A stretch of DNA of 64,000 nucleotides from Alisma plantago-aquatica. Taxonomy: Eukaryota > Streptophyta > Magnoliopsida > Alismatales > Alismataceae. The position numbers were made by a program, and so were the translations under genes. Positions within the stretch are counted from its first letter, which is position 1. Every line of letters starts with the position of its first letter. Location of the stretch: positions 1,618,777,711 to 1,618,841,710 of the forward strand of contig OY856409.1 of NCBI GenBank assembly GCA_963693085.1, given 5' to 3'. Shown piece by piece: positions 1 through 11,727 of the stretch. The notes under the pieces were generated by a model, which searched no databases, was not told where the DNA came from, and saw only the letters and a list, made by a program, of their open reading frames with translations.

Positions 1-1221
1 TAAGTAAGAGAAAGGTACAATATAGTAAGGGTTTTCCAAGAATAATAAAATAATATATTTAAGGGCCCTAACATTGTAGAATCCCTATGAGAGGTATGCG
101 CCTTAGGGATGAAATGACCTACCCTGGCAGTGCGTCTAATATACGGGGGTCGGAACGTACCAACAGGTGGTATGGGGATGAAGCCCTAGTGGAAGTCTCC
201 TTAAATTATATTTTTTAGTGTCCAACATCAACCAGAAGTCCTGGTGGCACTAGAGTACTGAAAAGCAAATAGGTGGCATGACTCTCCACTTGTGTGTTCA
301 TGTTAGATGAGGAGTCCAGTTTACGACACAATAGGAATGTCGATGCTAGAGAGCTAGTTTTCCCTATTACAAACTAGGAGAGTAGTCAGACTTAGCTATC
401 CTAGGGTGTCAGCTAAGTCTTGTACGGTGGGATCGTAGTTTGCTACGAGTCTTCATATGTAGAGTACACCACATATGATCAGGGCTTAAGATAAAATATG
501 TTCATATAGATTCACAAAATTTCTTATAAGTTAAAGAGTTAAGAAAGATCTAAGTTAGTTTCATAGCAGTTATCCTTTAAATGAAATTTTAGTATTCTCT
601 ATTGTTTAATCGTATCTACAGTTTTGCAGCAGTTGTTATCTTAATGAAATGTTGACATCTCCCGTCATTTAAATTATATTGTTTAGATCTTCTCAGTATA
701 GTATTATCTTATATTTTATTCCAATTAATAATCATAAAATGAGTTATCTGCGATGGTTGGGTGAAATTCTATTCACTGAACCAGTAGCTCACCAACCTAC
801 TGAAACATTTTTTAGGTTCCACGTCAACACAAGGAAGCTGAAGGATCGTATCACCCAAGTTCTTAGAAGGTAGTTCATAGTTAGATCGAGGTCTCTTAGT
901 CCTTTCCCCTCGGTTTTTTGGCATGTGGTGTGGTAGAGAGAGAATGAAATGTAACATATAAACTAGTTTTAAGTTATTTGTTGTGCTTTATATTCTGCAT
1001 GAAAAATGTAATATGATGTGTAAACCAGCTTTACCTATCTAGTAATGTAAACATTAGTTGCTTCTGTAGTTTTATTACGATCCGATGTTATTCAAGCTAT
1101 TAGGTGTTCCTTTAAGTTAATTCTAAGTAACTAAGTAAAGAAAAGGTTATGGGTGGTTTATAGAGGGTGACTTCCCGGCCTCCGAGGTCATTAGAGATGG
1201 CACGGGGATCGGGGCGTCACA
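1..1221. mobile_element. Partial gypsy-type LTR (edge of window)
   Basis: Non-coding sequence ending at 1221 in GGGGCGTCACA, the kind of terminus (TG...CA, rich in GACGCCCC-type motifs) found on many plant Ty3/gypsy chromovirus LTRs. The next element's leader resumes immediately at 1222, with no primer-binding site, so 1221 is an outer boundary of the inserted element. The rest lies left of the window, so length and orientation cannot be fixed. The short open frames here have no recognisable product. It appears to have inserted into the leader of the Tat/Athila-like element that follows. Confidence 0.5.
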
Positions 1222-1395
1222 ATATAACTTGTCTTGTTGAAGTAAGATCCATGGATGAAAATGTATTAAGGAAAAAGGAGAGATATTCAATATATATGGA
1301 CAAGTTTGTTTAAAGCAAATGAAAAACTATACATATATATGGGCTTAAGAGTGACTTAACAAAAATATTTTAGGCATGTAAACATGGAAAACCAC

Positions 1396-1415
1396 GTCCC
1401 CGACAACGGTGCCAA
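1396..1415 (-). other. Primer-binding site region of Tat/Athila-like element
   Basis: The minus-strand reading TTGGCACCGTTGTCGGGGAC resembles the conserved PBS/leader segment of plant Athila and Tat elements. It fixes the element's orientation and shows that the LTR lies to the right. Confidence 0.65.
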
Positions 1416-2873
1416 AAAGTCGATTAGCCTGAATCGCACATCTAAAAGGGAGGCAGATTCAAAAGGAATCGAAATTTTAAATTTATAACCGGAAACCTTT
1501 AAGGACACCCACAACTTTATCATGGGGTCAAAGTAGATATACATGGTGAACACAGGGATGTGGTGACGTTTAGGATGCTTGAGATTTTGTTCTTAAGTCA
1601 GATAAGCCAAGACGATAATCGGGAATGTAAGGGGATAGAACTAGCCTAGAGGGTTGTCACGAATTAAAACAGAACAAAGAAAATAAAATAAAATAGAGTC
1701 CATAGGATTCTACTAAATCAGAGAGAAGGAGTTCCCGGCTATGTAACCACAAGTTGGGCAGTCTATGCACCCGTTCTTGGGCGTAGACAACCCTCGAACA
1801 CCTCAACAAGCAACTTACATTCAAACATAGCACACACCATGGTATCTGTTCATGTGGGGTCATCCCACTCCCTCTCGCGTAGTGTGACTAAAACCCATTA
1901 ATGATGTGAAACCTCTCTCAAGGATGGCAAACTAATAGCCTAGAATATTCTAGGTACCCTCTCAGGTCTAGAATATTCTAGGATGTTAGGAACATACGAC
2001 CTTGAATCGTACTCCTTTCATGCTCCTATCCAAACTATCTTCTCTTATCTATTTCTATAATGAATCTCTCGATATAGGTAAAAATAGCAGTTCACGCAAG
2101 AAAGAAATCAAACAAACTAGAAATCATAACTAGAAATAGGATATAGAACATAAAACATGCCAGATCCGAAATAAAACTACTTGCTCAAGATAAAATTACA
2201 TAAGCATGCCCAAAACGGGATACATAGCCAAGAAGGAGCTCAACTAGCCATGTACAAGCATAGTTGGCACCAAGAAAAGATGAAAGAACATTGTTTCATA
2301 GAAACAAAGGAGAATAGTAGAAGAAAATAGAAGAAGAAGAGATTTAGCCCATAGAGGAGAGGTGGCTCTTGCTCCCTAGCCTCTGTATAGGCCAAATCTC
2401 ATCCTTGGGTCGTCCTCCTTGATCTCCTGGTCTCCTCGAACTCCTTTCTCTCTAGATCCCACCCCTGAACAACAACTTGGTGAGTGAATGATGATGGAAG
2501 ATGGTGGAGGATGGAGACATGCTAAAGAGGCAGGCATAAAATAAGCACTTCAGCATTCTTAGACCTCCAGACTCTCCTACGGAGCTCTGGGAACCACATC
2601 AGGCCGAAACCAACAGTTGGAACCTCGCAAAATGCGAAATAGGTAGATGGAACTCCCCAAGGTGTGGAACCCCTCTCCAAGTTGTTGGGGGTGTGTATTT
2701 ATAGGCAAAATGGTTGAGGTACTGATCCAAACCACCATCTAACTCGGTCATAGTCGAGGTGCACCCTGCAGTCTTGGTCGAGGTCATGGAAGATGTAACT
2801 CAGTCGCGGTCAAGGTCAAGATCACGGTCATGATTGTGGTCAAGGAAGAAGTACCTTGGTCGTGGTTGAGGTT

Positions 2874-3335
2874 ATTTCTTCTTGGCCACGGTCATAGTTG
2901 AGGTTACTTCTTCTTGGATGCGGTCGTGGTCGAGGAGGATGTACCTCGATCGCGGTTGACGTTACTTCTTCTTGGCCGTAGTCACGGTCGAGGAGGATGT
3001 ACCTCGATTACAGTCGAGGTTACTTCTTCTTGGCCCCGGTCACGATCGAGAAGGATGTACCTCGATCGTGGTCGAGGTTACTTCTTCTTGGTCACGGTCA
3101 AGGATGATGTACCTCGATCACGGTTGACGTTACTTCTTCTTGGTTGCGGTCGCGGTCGAGGATGATGTACCTCGATCGCGGTTGACGTTACTTCTTCTTG
3201 GACGCACTCATGGTCGAGGAGGATGTACCTCGATCACGGTCGAGGTTACTTCTTCTTGGCCGTGGTTACGGTCGAGAAGGATGTACCTCGATCGCGGTTG
3301 AGGTTACTTCTTGTTGGCCGCGGTCACGACATTAT
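2874..3335. repeat. 58-bp minisatellite inside the gypsy LTR
   Basis: The anchor ACTTCTTCTTGG recurs at 2906, 2964, 3022, 3080, 3132, 3190, 3248 and 3306 (steps 58, 58, 58, 52, 58, 58, 58), with a shortened degenerate unit near 2874. Each unit carries a GGTCGAGG...ATGTACCTCGA core, itself partly palindromic. Because 58 is not a multiple of three, the frame rotates from unit to unit. The open frames here are repeat translations, not genes. Degenerate CGGTCA-rich sequence continues left to about 2760. Confidence 0.9.
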
Positions 3336-3791
3336 GGAATGAACCCACCCTGGGTGGGGTATTATTGGTGGTCGAGGAGCCTGCGTCGATGAGCCTTTTT
3401 TATTGACGAGGATGCGTCTTGATAAAGTATTGGCCATCGAAAATAGGGTCCAAGATATCAAAAGTTTCTTGGGGCTGCTAGTCGATTAGCGGGACCACTA
3501 TCTCCTAAGCTGGTGTACATAGTGCAATGCTTAGTCCACCACAGTCGTGATAGATGGAAGTCTAGATGCTGCAAAAACTGTGTGTTGGGGAGAAATCATG
3601 AAGAATAGATGTCTTTTCAGGTTCGGTGCCTGCAAGTCCCAAAATTGGCTAGTTGAGCAACTTTATCTAAGAATAGACATAAATTACTAAAAGATAAGAA
3701 ACATGGGTTATTTTGGGCATATTAAGGCTATAGTGACACAAAACAATAAATAAATACTTAGCATAAATGCATAAATTTCAGTGTTATCACA

Positions 3792-4729
3792 CCTTCTTGT
3801 CGAATGCTTGAGCCATTCTTTCTTGATAACATTATGCATGGTGTAGATATTTCACCCACCTTTGTTCAAGATTGTTGAGGAAGTAGACTTAGTCTTGAAT
3901 CTATTTGGAATCTGAGTCTGCTTCTTGTAATATCTAGAGTGATGTGAACTACATTTCAACTTGTGGGTCTACTTCCATCCTATATACTGGCCCGTATTGC
4001 ATAGCTCCTATGGAAGTTTCCATGGACTACATGTGGAAACTCACAACACTAAATGGGATTACTCAAAACCAAAATGGCAATCACTAATTACACACAATAA
4101 CTAAAAGGTACTTAAATAAATTGAAATAAAATTCTAAACATATCAAGAAACATATACACAAAGGTCCAATCACACAAACAAACATATATATATATATATA
4201 TATATTCCAAGTAATTTTACATGATATCATTGGCCTCAGCCACAACCTATTAGAAAAAATGTTATCTACATATTTACAACCTTCATTGTTCATTATATAC
4301 AATAAAAAAATTGACTCAATATACACAATATATAAAACTCTCTGTCTGGACTTGAGAGTACATGGATGATTCTAGGACTCTACACAACCCAACCAACCTA
4401 TCTATATCCATTGATCTTAAAACTATGCCTCCTTTCGGCAAAGTGTATGACCGCATTGTCGATCACCTAAAAGGGTGTGGAAACCCAAGAGGTGAGACCC
4501 CAATCTTAATTATATGATCTAATCTCTAATAACATTTATTGCTTGCCAAGGTTACATACTTAAGAAATTAAAGCAAAATGTATTAAAAATTACATAGACT
4601 ATGCAAATTAAACAAAATAATAGGCTTGATTAGAGTCACAAATACAATTGGTTTCTCTTACTGTGTTATAAATCACACATTCAACTAAAGAAAAACATAT
4701 AAAAGATCATCATCCAATGTGATTCACCT
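3792..4729. other. AT-rich spacer, nothing recognised
   Basis: About 940 bp between the Tat/Athila-like LTR and the old copia LTR. No coding frame, LTR terminus or RNA gene is recognisable. The only structure is a short (AT)n run at about 4183-4206. It may be older, eroded transposon sequence. Confidence 0.5.
4183..4206. repeat. (AT)n microsatellite
   Basis: A run of roughly 12 AT dinucleotides is directly visible within the AT-rich spacer. Confidence 0.9.
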
Positions 4730-6821
4730 AGTAACCCTAACAATTATATTATATGAATGAATTGAATATTTTATTAAGCCCTGGGTAGTTTAAGGCATAC
4801 CACTCAAACTACTAGTTGACCACTGTGAAGTTGAAATTTAGAGAAATCACGTCAACAACAATGTATCTAGGAAGGAAGGTTTGCAAGGTTATACCTTGTC
4901 TTGGAGCAAGTCTAATGACATTACCCTTGCAATAGATGCTTCTTCTTCAGGCAACGTCACACTTCTTTAGTAGCAACAACACTCAAACAGTTGTCTTCGT
5001 CGGACACCTGATGCAACACCATAGACAACAATTGACGATGCCCTCCTAACAATAGACTATGACCTTCTGCCTCTAGAGTAGTCCACACGGACCACTACGA
5101 ACTCCACTTTGTGCTACCAGAGCCAATGTGAAGGAGTTATCCCTTTCTAATGTCAACTTGTTAGGGCTGATTCGCTCTCCCACAAATGTTTCTCTCTTGC
5201 TTTATCTCCCTTTAATAGGTAGGACTTGATCGAGCCTTCTAATGGTTACCACAACCGGAGAGGACAACAATAATTAGAGAAACTATTGTTTTATGAGAAG
5301 CCTCCAGTACCCCTCTATTTATAGGAGAGGCTAGCGTCAGAGTTCACAAGCTGTGCAGGAGTTAAAATAGATAGATTCATGAGTTTTCTAGGACATGCAC
5401 ATTGTGAAATGGTCAATTCACATGGCCAATCAGTCGGTTCGTGCAGTGAACCAGTCAATTTGTGTAGTTTTCTATTTTGAAATATATTGGTAATCAATGT
5501 ACGATTAATGCACAACTTGACGTCAACACCAATCCTTAATCCAATCAAATCGACGACTGAATTGGGTTGTTCATCCATAAACCAGTCATTTGGGATGTTT
5601 GAACCAGCTGTCTCAGTCCCTTGTTCAGCCATTGATCAACCAATGTTGATTCCAATTGACCTGGCACTCCAACCGATTGCTTCAACACTTGAACTGGTCG
5701 ATTCAGAGTCTAGTCAGTCAATTTTGATCCTTAGTTGTTTAACTGAATACCTAAATGTATTTAGTAATTAAATTAATCATCATTCATGAATATACTCCTT
5801 TAATCCAAGTGCATTCCTATGTGTGTGACCCTATAGGTCCAGAATTATCTTGGCAATGAATGTCCACAACAAACTTATGACATCACAAGCAAATAATGGC
5901 ATTTAGCAACACATCATTGCTAGCCAAGTAACTCAAAAAATTAGGGAACAACTTCAACCTGCAATACATGATCAGTGTTACTGTGATCGTATAATTCCTT
6001 TGTCTCTAACATCTGAATTGAACTCAAGGCATGGAATCATCATACTCTCAATGTTTGATACATGTTCTTTGAAATAGAGCACACTGTTTGAGATGCACGT
6101 GAGCTCACATATCACATATTGAGTCACATGAGTATGGTCATACATTTATTAGTTTCACTTATCAAGAGGCCCTGGATACCATTCTCCTATAGGATGGACA
6201 AATCCCATCCACGTCACTCATACTCTATCCCCATGTGTCACAATGTACCCAATCGTCATTGTTTTGACAACCCTTATTTATGATCACATTAGATGATGTC
6301 AAAGTACATGAAGAACATGTGATGAATGTATTGACTTCAGGTCTAAGAGCCACAATCACCACTATAATTGTGAGAGATGATTCGGACTACCATTCCATGG
6401 TCTCCATGTATCACTCTCATGGTGGATGTGTCTGATACAGTATTCTCTAACATGTACTTGTGCGCTTGACTTGATACACATATCATGACTAATGAGATTC
6501 CTTCATCATTCAACACATATTGTAATCTTATGTTTTATTGCTATCTATTTTTCCTCCAAAGTAATATCCAAATAGGGACATAATAAGAATGTGTGTACTC
6601 ATGTCATACATACGATCTCATTATTCAGATCCTCAACCTAAAGACATAAGTCATGAAGTAACATCCTTTTTTAGACAAATATTATGTATGTGTCATCATC
6701 TCATGACTGAGACAAACATAATAGACAAAATTAATGTTGTTATTATCAAATAAGGTATCTGATGCAACACTCCAATCATCATATGATTGGCTCTCTAGGA
6801 ATACATACCAATAGACTCCCA
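4730..6821 (-). repeat. 3' LTR of the old copia element
   Basis: In reverse orientation it starts at 6821 (TATTGGTATGTATT, compared with TGTTGGTATGTATG in the intact family member). It is preceded by the same polypurine-type context (AAGTGGGAGTC). The segment near 5080-5110 (AGTAGTCCACACGGACCAC) matches the intact LTR's reverse complement near 29515-29545. Palindromic CCGATCGG-type motifs between 5400 and 5710 also correspond. It is strongly diverged, and the left boundary is estimated from alignment by eye. Confidence 0.65.
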
Positions 6822-7404
6822 CTTGCACTTAGTGCCAATCACCCATCAATCTTATTCCAAGTGATGTTAACATGCCCATCATGTTTTTGCTACACAAGTG
6901 CTTTTATAGTGGGTATATCAATGTTTGCTTCAAGTCAGTGTTTTGAAGTTTCATATCGCGTCACTGTATGACTAATCGTATGAGATGGAAGTTCCTTAGT
7001 ATGCTATCTGAGATTCCCAGCCTAACTAGTAGCTCCATTACTGTCATCAGTATTTCTACTATGTCATCAATGGTTGGAACCTCACACAAGTTCACCCATA
7101 TGAACTTCTTGATCCATATAATATCCTTTGATGTTCTCGTAACACCAGGATAGTCAACTTCTATTTGTAGAATTAAACAATTGTTATTATCTCAGAACTC
7201 TTTCCAACTTACAATTTTTGTTTAAGGTCGAACATAATTTTAGATTGCAGTCATGTATTTTTCATTTTGGAAGCTTGCATCAATGTAACCCTTTACACCC
7301 AACTCTTCCTTATTACCATAATCAAGGAACCAATCCTTTTAGTGCTTCAAAATCACCTAAGTATGTTCTTTATGGTAGTCCAATGACTCTCACAGGCATC
7401 TGAC

Positions 7405-7540
7405 ATATACCCTCTCGTCATGTCCAATACATACGAGATTGCTAGATAGGTATATATATCCTCTCGTCATGTCCAATTCAGATGTGATAATTGGATATCC
7501 TCTCATCATGTCCAATACATACGAGATAATAGGATACATA
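7405..7540. repeat. Three direct repeats of about 46 bp in the old copia
   Basis: CCTCTCGTCATGTCCAAT, or a close variant, occurs three times, each copy followed by a variant of ACATACGAGAT. The intact family member carries a counterpart triplication, diverged, at about 33810-33960 (GCATGTATGACATGGCAAGA and variants). The triplication therefore predates the split of the two copies. Confidence 0.7.
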
Positions 7541-7565
7541 GCATATGGCATGCATCCGTGTGTTC

Positions 7566-7793
7566 CTATTCTTCAAAAGAACTGGGACAATAGGCTCTTG
7601 AGAGACTAACTCCATGGAACATGGATAAGTTTTCTCTCATTGAGTTGTTAATGATGAACCCCTTCAACATCTTGCCAATGTATGTGCTCTTTCTTGTGTC
7701 AAGAAACTTTCCAAATCTATCTCTATAGATCTCAATCCCTATCACATAGGATGGCTTGCCTAAACCCTTCATAGAGAAGGTGTTTCTAGCCAT
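7566..7793 (-). pseudogene. Copia reverse transcriptase/RNase H junction remnant
   Basis: A 75-residue open frame contains MKGLGKPSYVIGIEIYRD and a following YIGKML segment. This is the conserved copia stretch just before RNase H, in which 'LGIEI.RDR' precedes a 'Y..K.L..F.M' motif. The catalytic YVDD region and the other pol domains are absent nearby. The intact relative keeps the same short remnant at 33535-33777, so pol was lost before the family spread. No function is expected. Confidence 0.7.
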
Positions 7794-9074
7794 GTTTTAA
7801 CATTTATAAATTAAGGATGTTATTCCCTTTATCATGTGGAATATATATATTCTCTCACTAAATCCTTTGTGATCACATATTAAATATTCATTTTGACTCA
7901 AGTCAAACTCTTTCACTATCTTTTCAAATAGGAAATTCTAGATCTGAGATGCTTGCTTCAATCCCTAGATTGACCTTTGTTGCTAATAGATTTTATTTGC
8001 ATTATTGGATTTATAAAACTTTAGGTTGCATCATGTACACATCCTTATAATTATTCTAGTTAAGGAATGAGATTTTAACATCCATATGCCAAATCTCACT
8101 AGTCATAACAAGCTATAATGACAAGCATGATCCTGATCGATTTAACCATGGTAACTAACAAAAAACTTCATTATGTTCAACACCTTCAACTTAGTTGAAA
8201 CTCTTTGCAAACAATATACCCTTCCATGGTGGTACTTTCTCAAAAACCCAAATGCACCTTATAGGTTTTACCCCTTCAGGTGGATCCACCAAGGCCATAA
8301 CTTGTTGGTGTACATGGAATCCATTTTGGATCTCATGGCTACAAGCCATTTCTTAGATTCAGGTTCCTCAATAACTTCTAGTTAATTATTGACTCATAAT
8401 ATATGACCAACTGACTGCCTTTCTGAGTTATTAGATATCATAATTGTGACGTCCCCGGATTTTCTAAAACTTAATCTGATGTGTAATGTCCAAATTGAAA
8501 CTCTCACCTCAGTGAGAATCCCAATTTAAACACCACACGCTAGGCTAAGAAGAAGACAATCAAGGGAGTCAGAAGGAAACAATCAGTAGCACATGTACAT
8601 GAACAATAATAAAACCATACACACATGTTCACCATTCAACATATAATTACAACATGAATTGTTACAACATTTGATATTACATATTGAACAACAAACTATA
8701 CGTATACATGTACTACCACTAAACTATAGGATCTTAAGACAACATGTCCACATGTACATCAGCTCGCTACACAACTCTCACTATCCTGGATCATCAATAG
8801 CAAAACCACAACCTAAACAAAAGATTACATGCGGTACACATCAACACAATATTCAAAAATATTGTACTGGGTATGCCTACGTGTATTTTATATACCTCTC
8901 ATCATATCTTGGCAATAAGATAAAACTAATACTTGGCATTTATAAAGAAATATAAGAAATGTCTATACTTGCACAAAGATATTCATTAACAAAAGAGAAC
9001 ACATATTTTAAGCATAATTTCCATTATATCATCCATGCATTTACTACCTGAGAGTTGAATGGATTAAGACCTTT

Positions 9075-9235
9075 ATGATCACTACCAAAGAGTTGGATCA
9101 TATGTACAATGTAACCACTACTAAAGAGTTGGGTCCAAGCACACTACCAAAGAGTTGGTGCTTCCATATGTACAACATGACCACTACCAAAGAGTTCAGT
9201 CACTTCCAAGCACACTGCCATAGAGTTGGTGCTTC
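9075..9235. repeat. Short tandem motif CTACCAAAGAGTTGG in LARD LTR
   Basis: Five to six spaced copies of (A)CTACCAAAGAGTT(G/C)G, alternating with ATATGTACAA-type spacers. The open frame with repeated TTKE residues is simply this motif translated. The other LTR has the same array at about 14597-14760. Confidence 0.8.
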
Positions 9236-10229
9236 ATATAATGGAACAGATATATTATGTTTGATGTGTTCATAGCAATACGTATGGAAATTCAAGCAAG
9301 ATATCATACAAGAACAATCATTTCAATCAATACCATATGCCAAGTCTTTACTACCATATAATACAAGCATAATGTATAATAAGCCAAGCAAGAGTTAATT
9401 GTGTACCTTCCAAAGAGACATCCTAATCACATATTCCTCATGTCAACTATATCCTTGGTCAAGCCTGATTAATACAAGATTACATATACTATCAGGTTCT
9501 CATCCTCATACATCACGTCTTAACCCTAATCGTGTTCATTAGGGTTTGCTTAGTCCACTAGTATGTGTGCATCATTATTTACATTCTTATCTTAGAATTA
9601 TCTTACTGATGTCATTTTCCAGATTACGGTTCATCAACTGGATATGCTCATGTGTCGCATTATTATGTGAACATAACATTATGTCACTTTCATTAACCAT
9701 ATTAGAGTCACATCTCGTGTATTAAGGGTGCTCTTCATATAACATGAATTTCATGCATCTAACTGATATCAACGTTCCAGATTAGCTTCCAGTTACTTAT
9801 ATAAGATTGTACTATAAATTTCATCATTTATTGAGCATGTATGTATTTACTACATTTTATTTAGGATAGTTATCCCTAAATAGCCTTATTAAGCAAATTA
9901 CATACTTTCATGCATCAACATGACTATATCTGACATCATATGCATTATAAACATGATTATAGACTTACTGACATGTTATCATAATTTTAGAACATCGTTT
10001 GATATTTATTATCCATCATATGAGCATTACACATCTTATGTGATATAACTGATATTAGTGCATCAAAAGTCTAATATTATGCTTTCACATTGTTCTACAC
10101 ATTTTTCTGAGAATTTCGGTATATTATACTTATTTTTATGATGCTCGAGCTAATTACTATGAATTATCTATAATTTGAGCATTTTCTGAGATATTTACCT
10201 TGAAAGGCCAATCAGGTAATGCCACGTCG

Positions 10230-11110
10230 CAGGGTGCTCCTTTGTCCTTGAACCGGTTGGTGTGTCTGCCTAAACCGGGTTCACTTCTTCTCCTCTTCTC
10301 GCATATGTGAGTCACGTTGTCTTCCAATTCTGTGTGAGGCTTCGGCGGGGCTCGATTCTCCGCCCGACACTCGTGTTCGTCTGTGAACGCTGCCGTCGGG
10401 TCGCTACGGTGGCTAGAGATCGTTCATGGTGCACAATCGGTCCAACACCTCTTTCTCCAGTCTCAACGCCACCAAGCCATCTCCAATAGCTTCACATCAG
10501 CAGTATCGCAACCATTGATCTCCACCTTGTGACCAACTCAGACCACTGCCACATCTAGCTTCATCTCTGGTGAGCGGAAATGCCTGGTCTGTGCGCCCTC
10601 TAGTTCCTCGCGGTTCCTCCTTGTCTCCAATAACACACTGCCATCACAAGGGAGCCCCCTAGGTCGAGGTGGATCCACCACAACTTTCCGCTATTGGGGC
10701 TGGATCTGATGTTGGTTCACACTCTTCTCTTCCTCTCTGTGTTTCCAACCAAAGTGAGTCTGTGTGCGTCCCCACCACCTGGTCTAGCTCCGGTGAGGCA
10801 TCGATGGCCGATCTCTCCTTAGCTGCCTGTGAATCCTCGAGTGGCTCCCTATTTTGCCTCCTGAAAATCCGCCGCCTTGAGCCAGAACTTTGTTGATGAG
10901 CAACAAAGGCATCTCTCCTCCTTGCGGCTCGAGGAGGTCACCATTGTGGGGTACAACTGCGACAGTGAGGAATTTTAGGCCCTCTGTTCCTTCTCAGTCT
11001 CTTCTAGTGCCTCCATATATATTTGTTCTACACTTCTTCTAGCTACTGGGTGCCAGTTATGTTCCTTCTCCCCCTCTTATGACTACCTACTATGAAATGC
11101 AGTGGAGAGA
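10230..11110. other. GC-rich island within LARD LTR
   Basis: Composition changes sharply from AT-rich to GC-rich with CpG, CT-rich stretches and open frames (10307-10489, 10669-10896). It returns to AT-rich after about 11110. The counterpart in the other LTR is 15750-16690, where the frames are altered in places. No protein family is recognised on either strand. It could be the LTR promoter/leader or a captured host fragment. I do not call it a gene. Confidence 0.5.
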
Positions 11111-11727
11111 GAGTTTTGTTTCTCATTTCACACTACCACACCCTTCAGATAAGGGGTCATCGTGGAGGACTGAACAATCGCACCTAACTATTTTTTTACA
11201 CTAATATGAGGTGAACTGCTCATCCACGTTCTATTGTCAGCCCACGATCCACCTCAAGGAGGGGGTGCATGAGTGTGGCTTCGTTCCCCATGGTCTCCAA
11301 TACATTTGAAAGCAGGTGATAGGATTATCACCATCATGTTCATAAGCAAGGAATAGGGTCAACTACCGTGTTTTTTATCCATGGCTTACCACAACAATTG
11401 ATGTGTGATACAACGGCTAAAGCAAACTTGGCTAGAGGTTATTTCCTTATTCATGGATACATCAAAATATACATTATTTGATATTATTCAAACCTAATAA
11501 CTTTTTCTAGGAAACTCGTTTGTTCATGAAATTTGAGATATTGCTTCATCATAATTACAACTACCTTCCATTAAAGTTTGATGCCAACAACTAAATATTT
11601 GATACATTAATCAAATACCTCAAGAAGGCATAAAATTAGGGATTCCAAAAGTTCACTTCATCACATCCTACACACCTTAAGAGAAATTACGTCCTCGGAA
11701 TTAAGCCCGAAAACCCACCTTGTCACA

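Larger units (their letters stand above)
1222..3791 (-). mobile_element. Tat/Athila-like gypsy remnant: 5' LTR plus start of leader
   Basis: Read on the minus strand, 1415-1396 gives TTGGCACCGTTGTCGGGGAC, the primer-binding and leader signature of Athila/Tat gypsy elements (family consensus near TGGCGCCGTTGCCGGGGA). Everything to the right, to about 3791, is then the 5' LTR. On the minus strand it begins TGTGATAACACTG at 3791. Only about 200 bp of internal leader (1222-1429) survive before the next element cuts it off. There is no gag or pol. The LTR end near 1430 is estimated, not proven by a second copy. Confidence 0.6.
8445..11727 (-). repeat. LARD left LTR (3' LTR)
   Basis: 3283 bp, TGTGACGTCC...TTGTCACA. 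It contains a run of CTACCAAAGAGTTG motifs at 9075-9235 and a GC-rich, ORF-bearing island at about 10230-11110 in otherwise AT-rich sequence. The last 60-odd bp (11665-11727) resemble the sequence just outside the LTR, which suggests the LTR border once lay further in. Confidence 0.9.

Noticed and set aside
2914..3392. Two plus-strand frames with repeated motifs
   Set aside because: They are rotated-frame translations of the 58-bp minisatellite and match no protein family.
5315..5771. Two overlapping frames of about 100 residues on opposite strands
   Set aside because: They lie in the decayed copia LTR with palindromic CCGATCGG-type motifs and have no protein similarity that I recognise.
10307..10896. 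Open frames in the LARD LTR as a host gene
   Set aside because: Present in both LTRs but interrupted and shifted in the second copy, with no recognisable product. Kept only as a compositional island.
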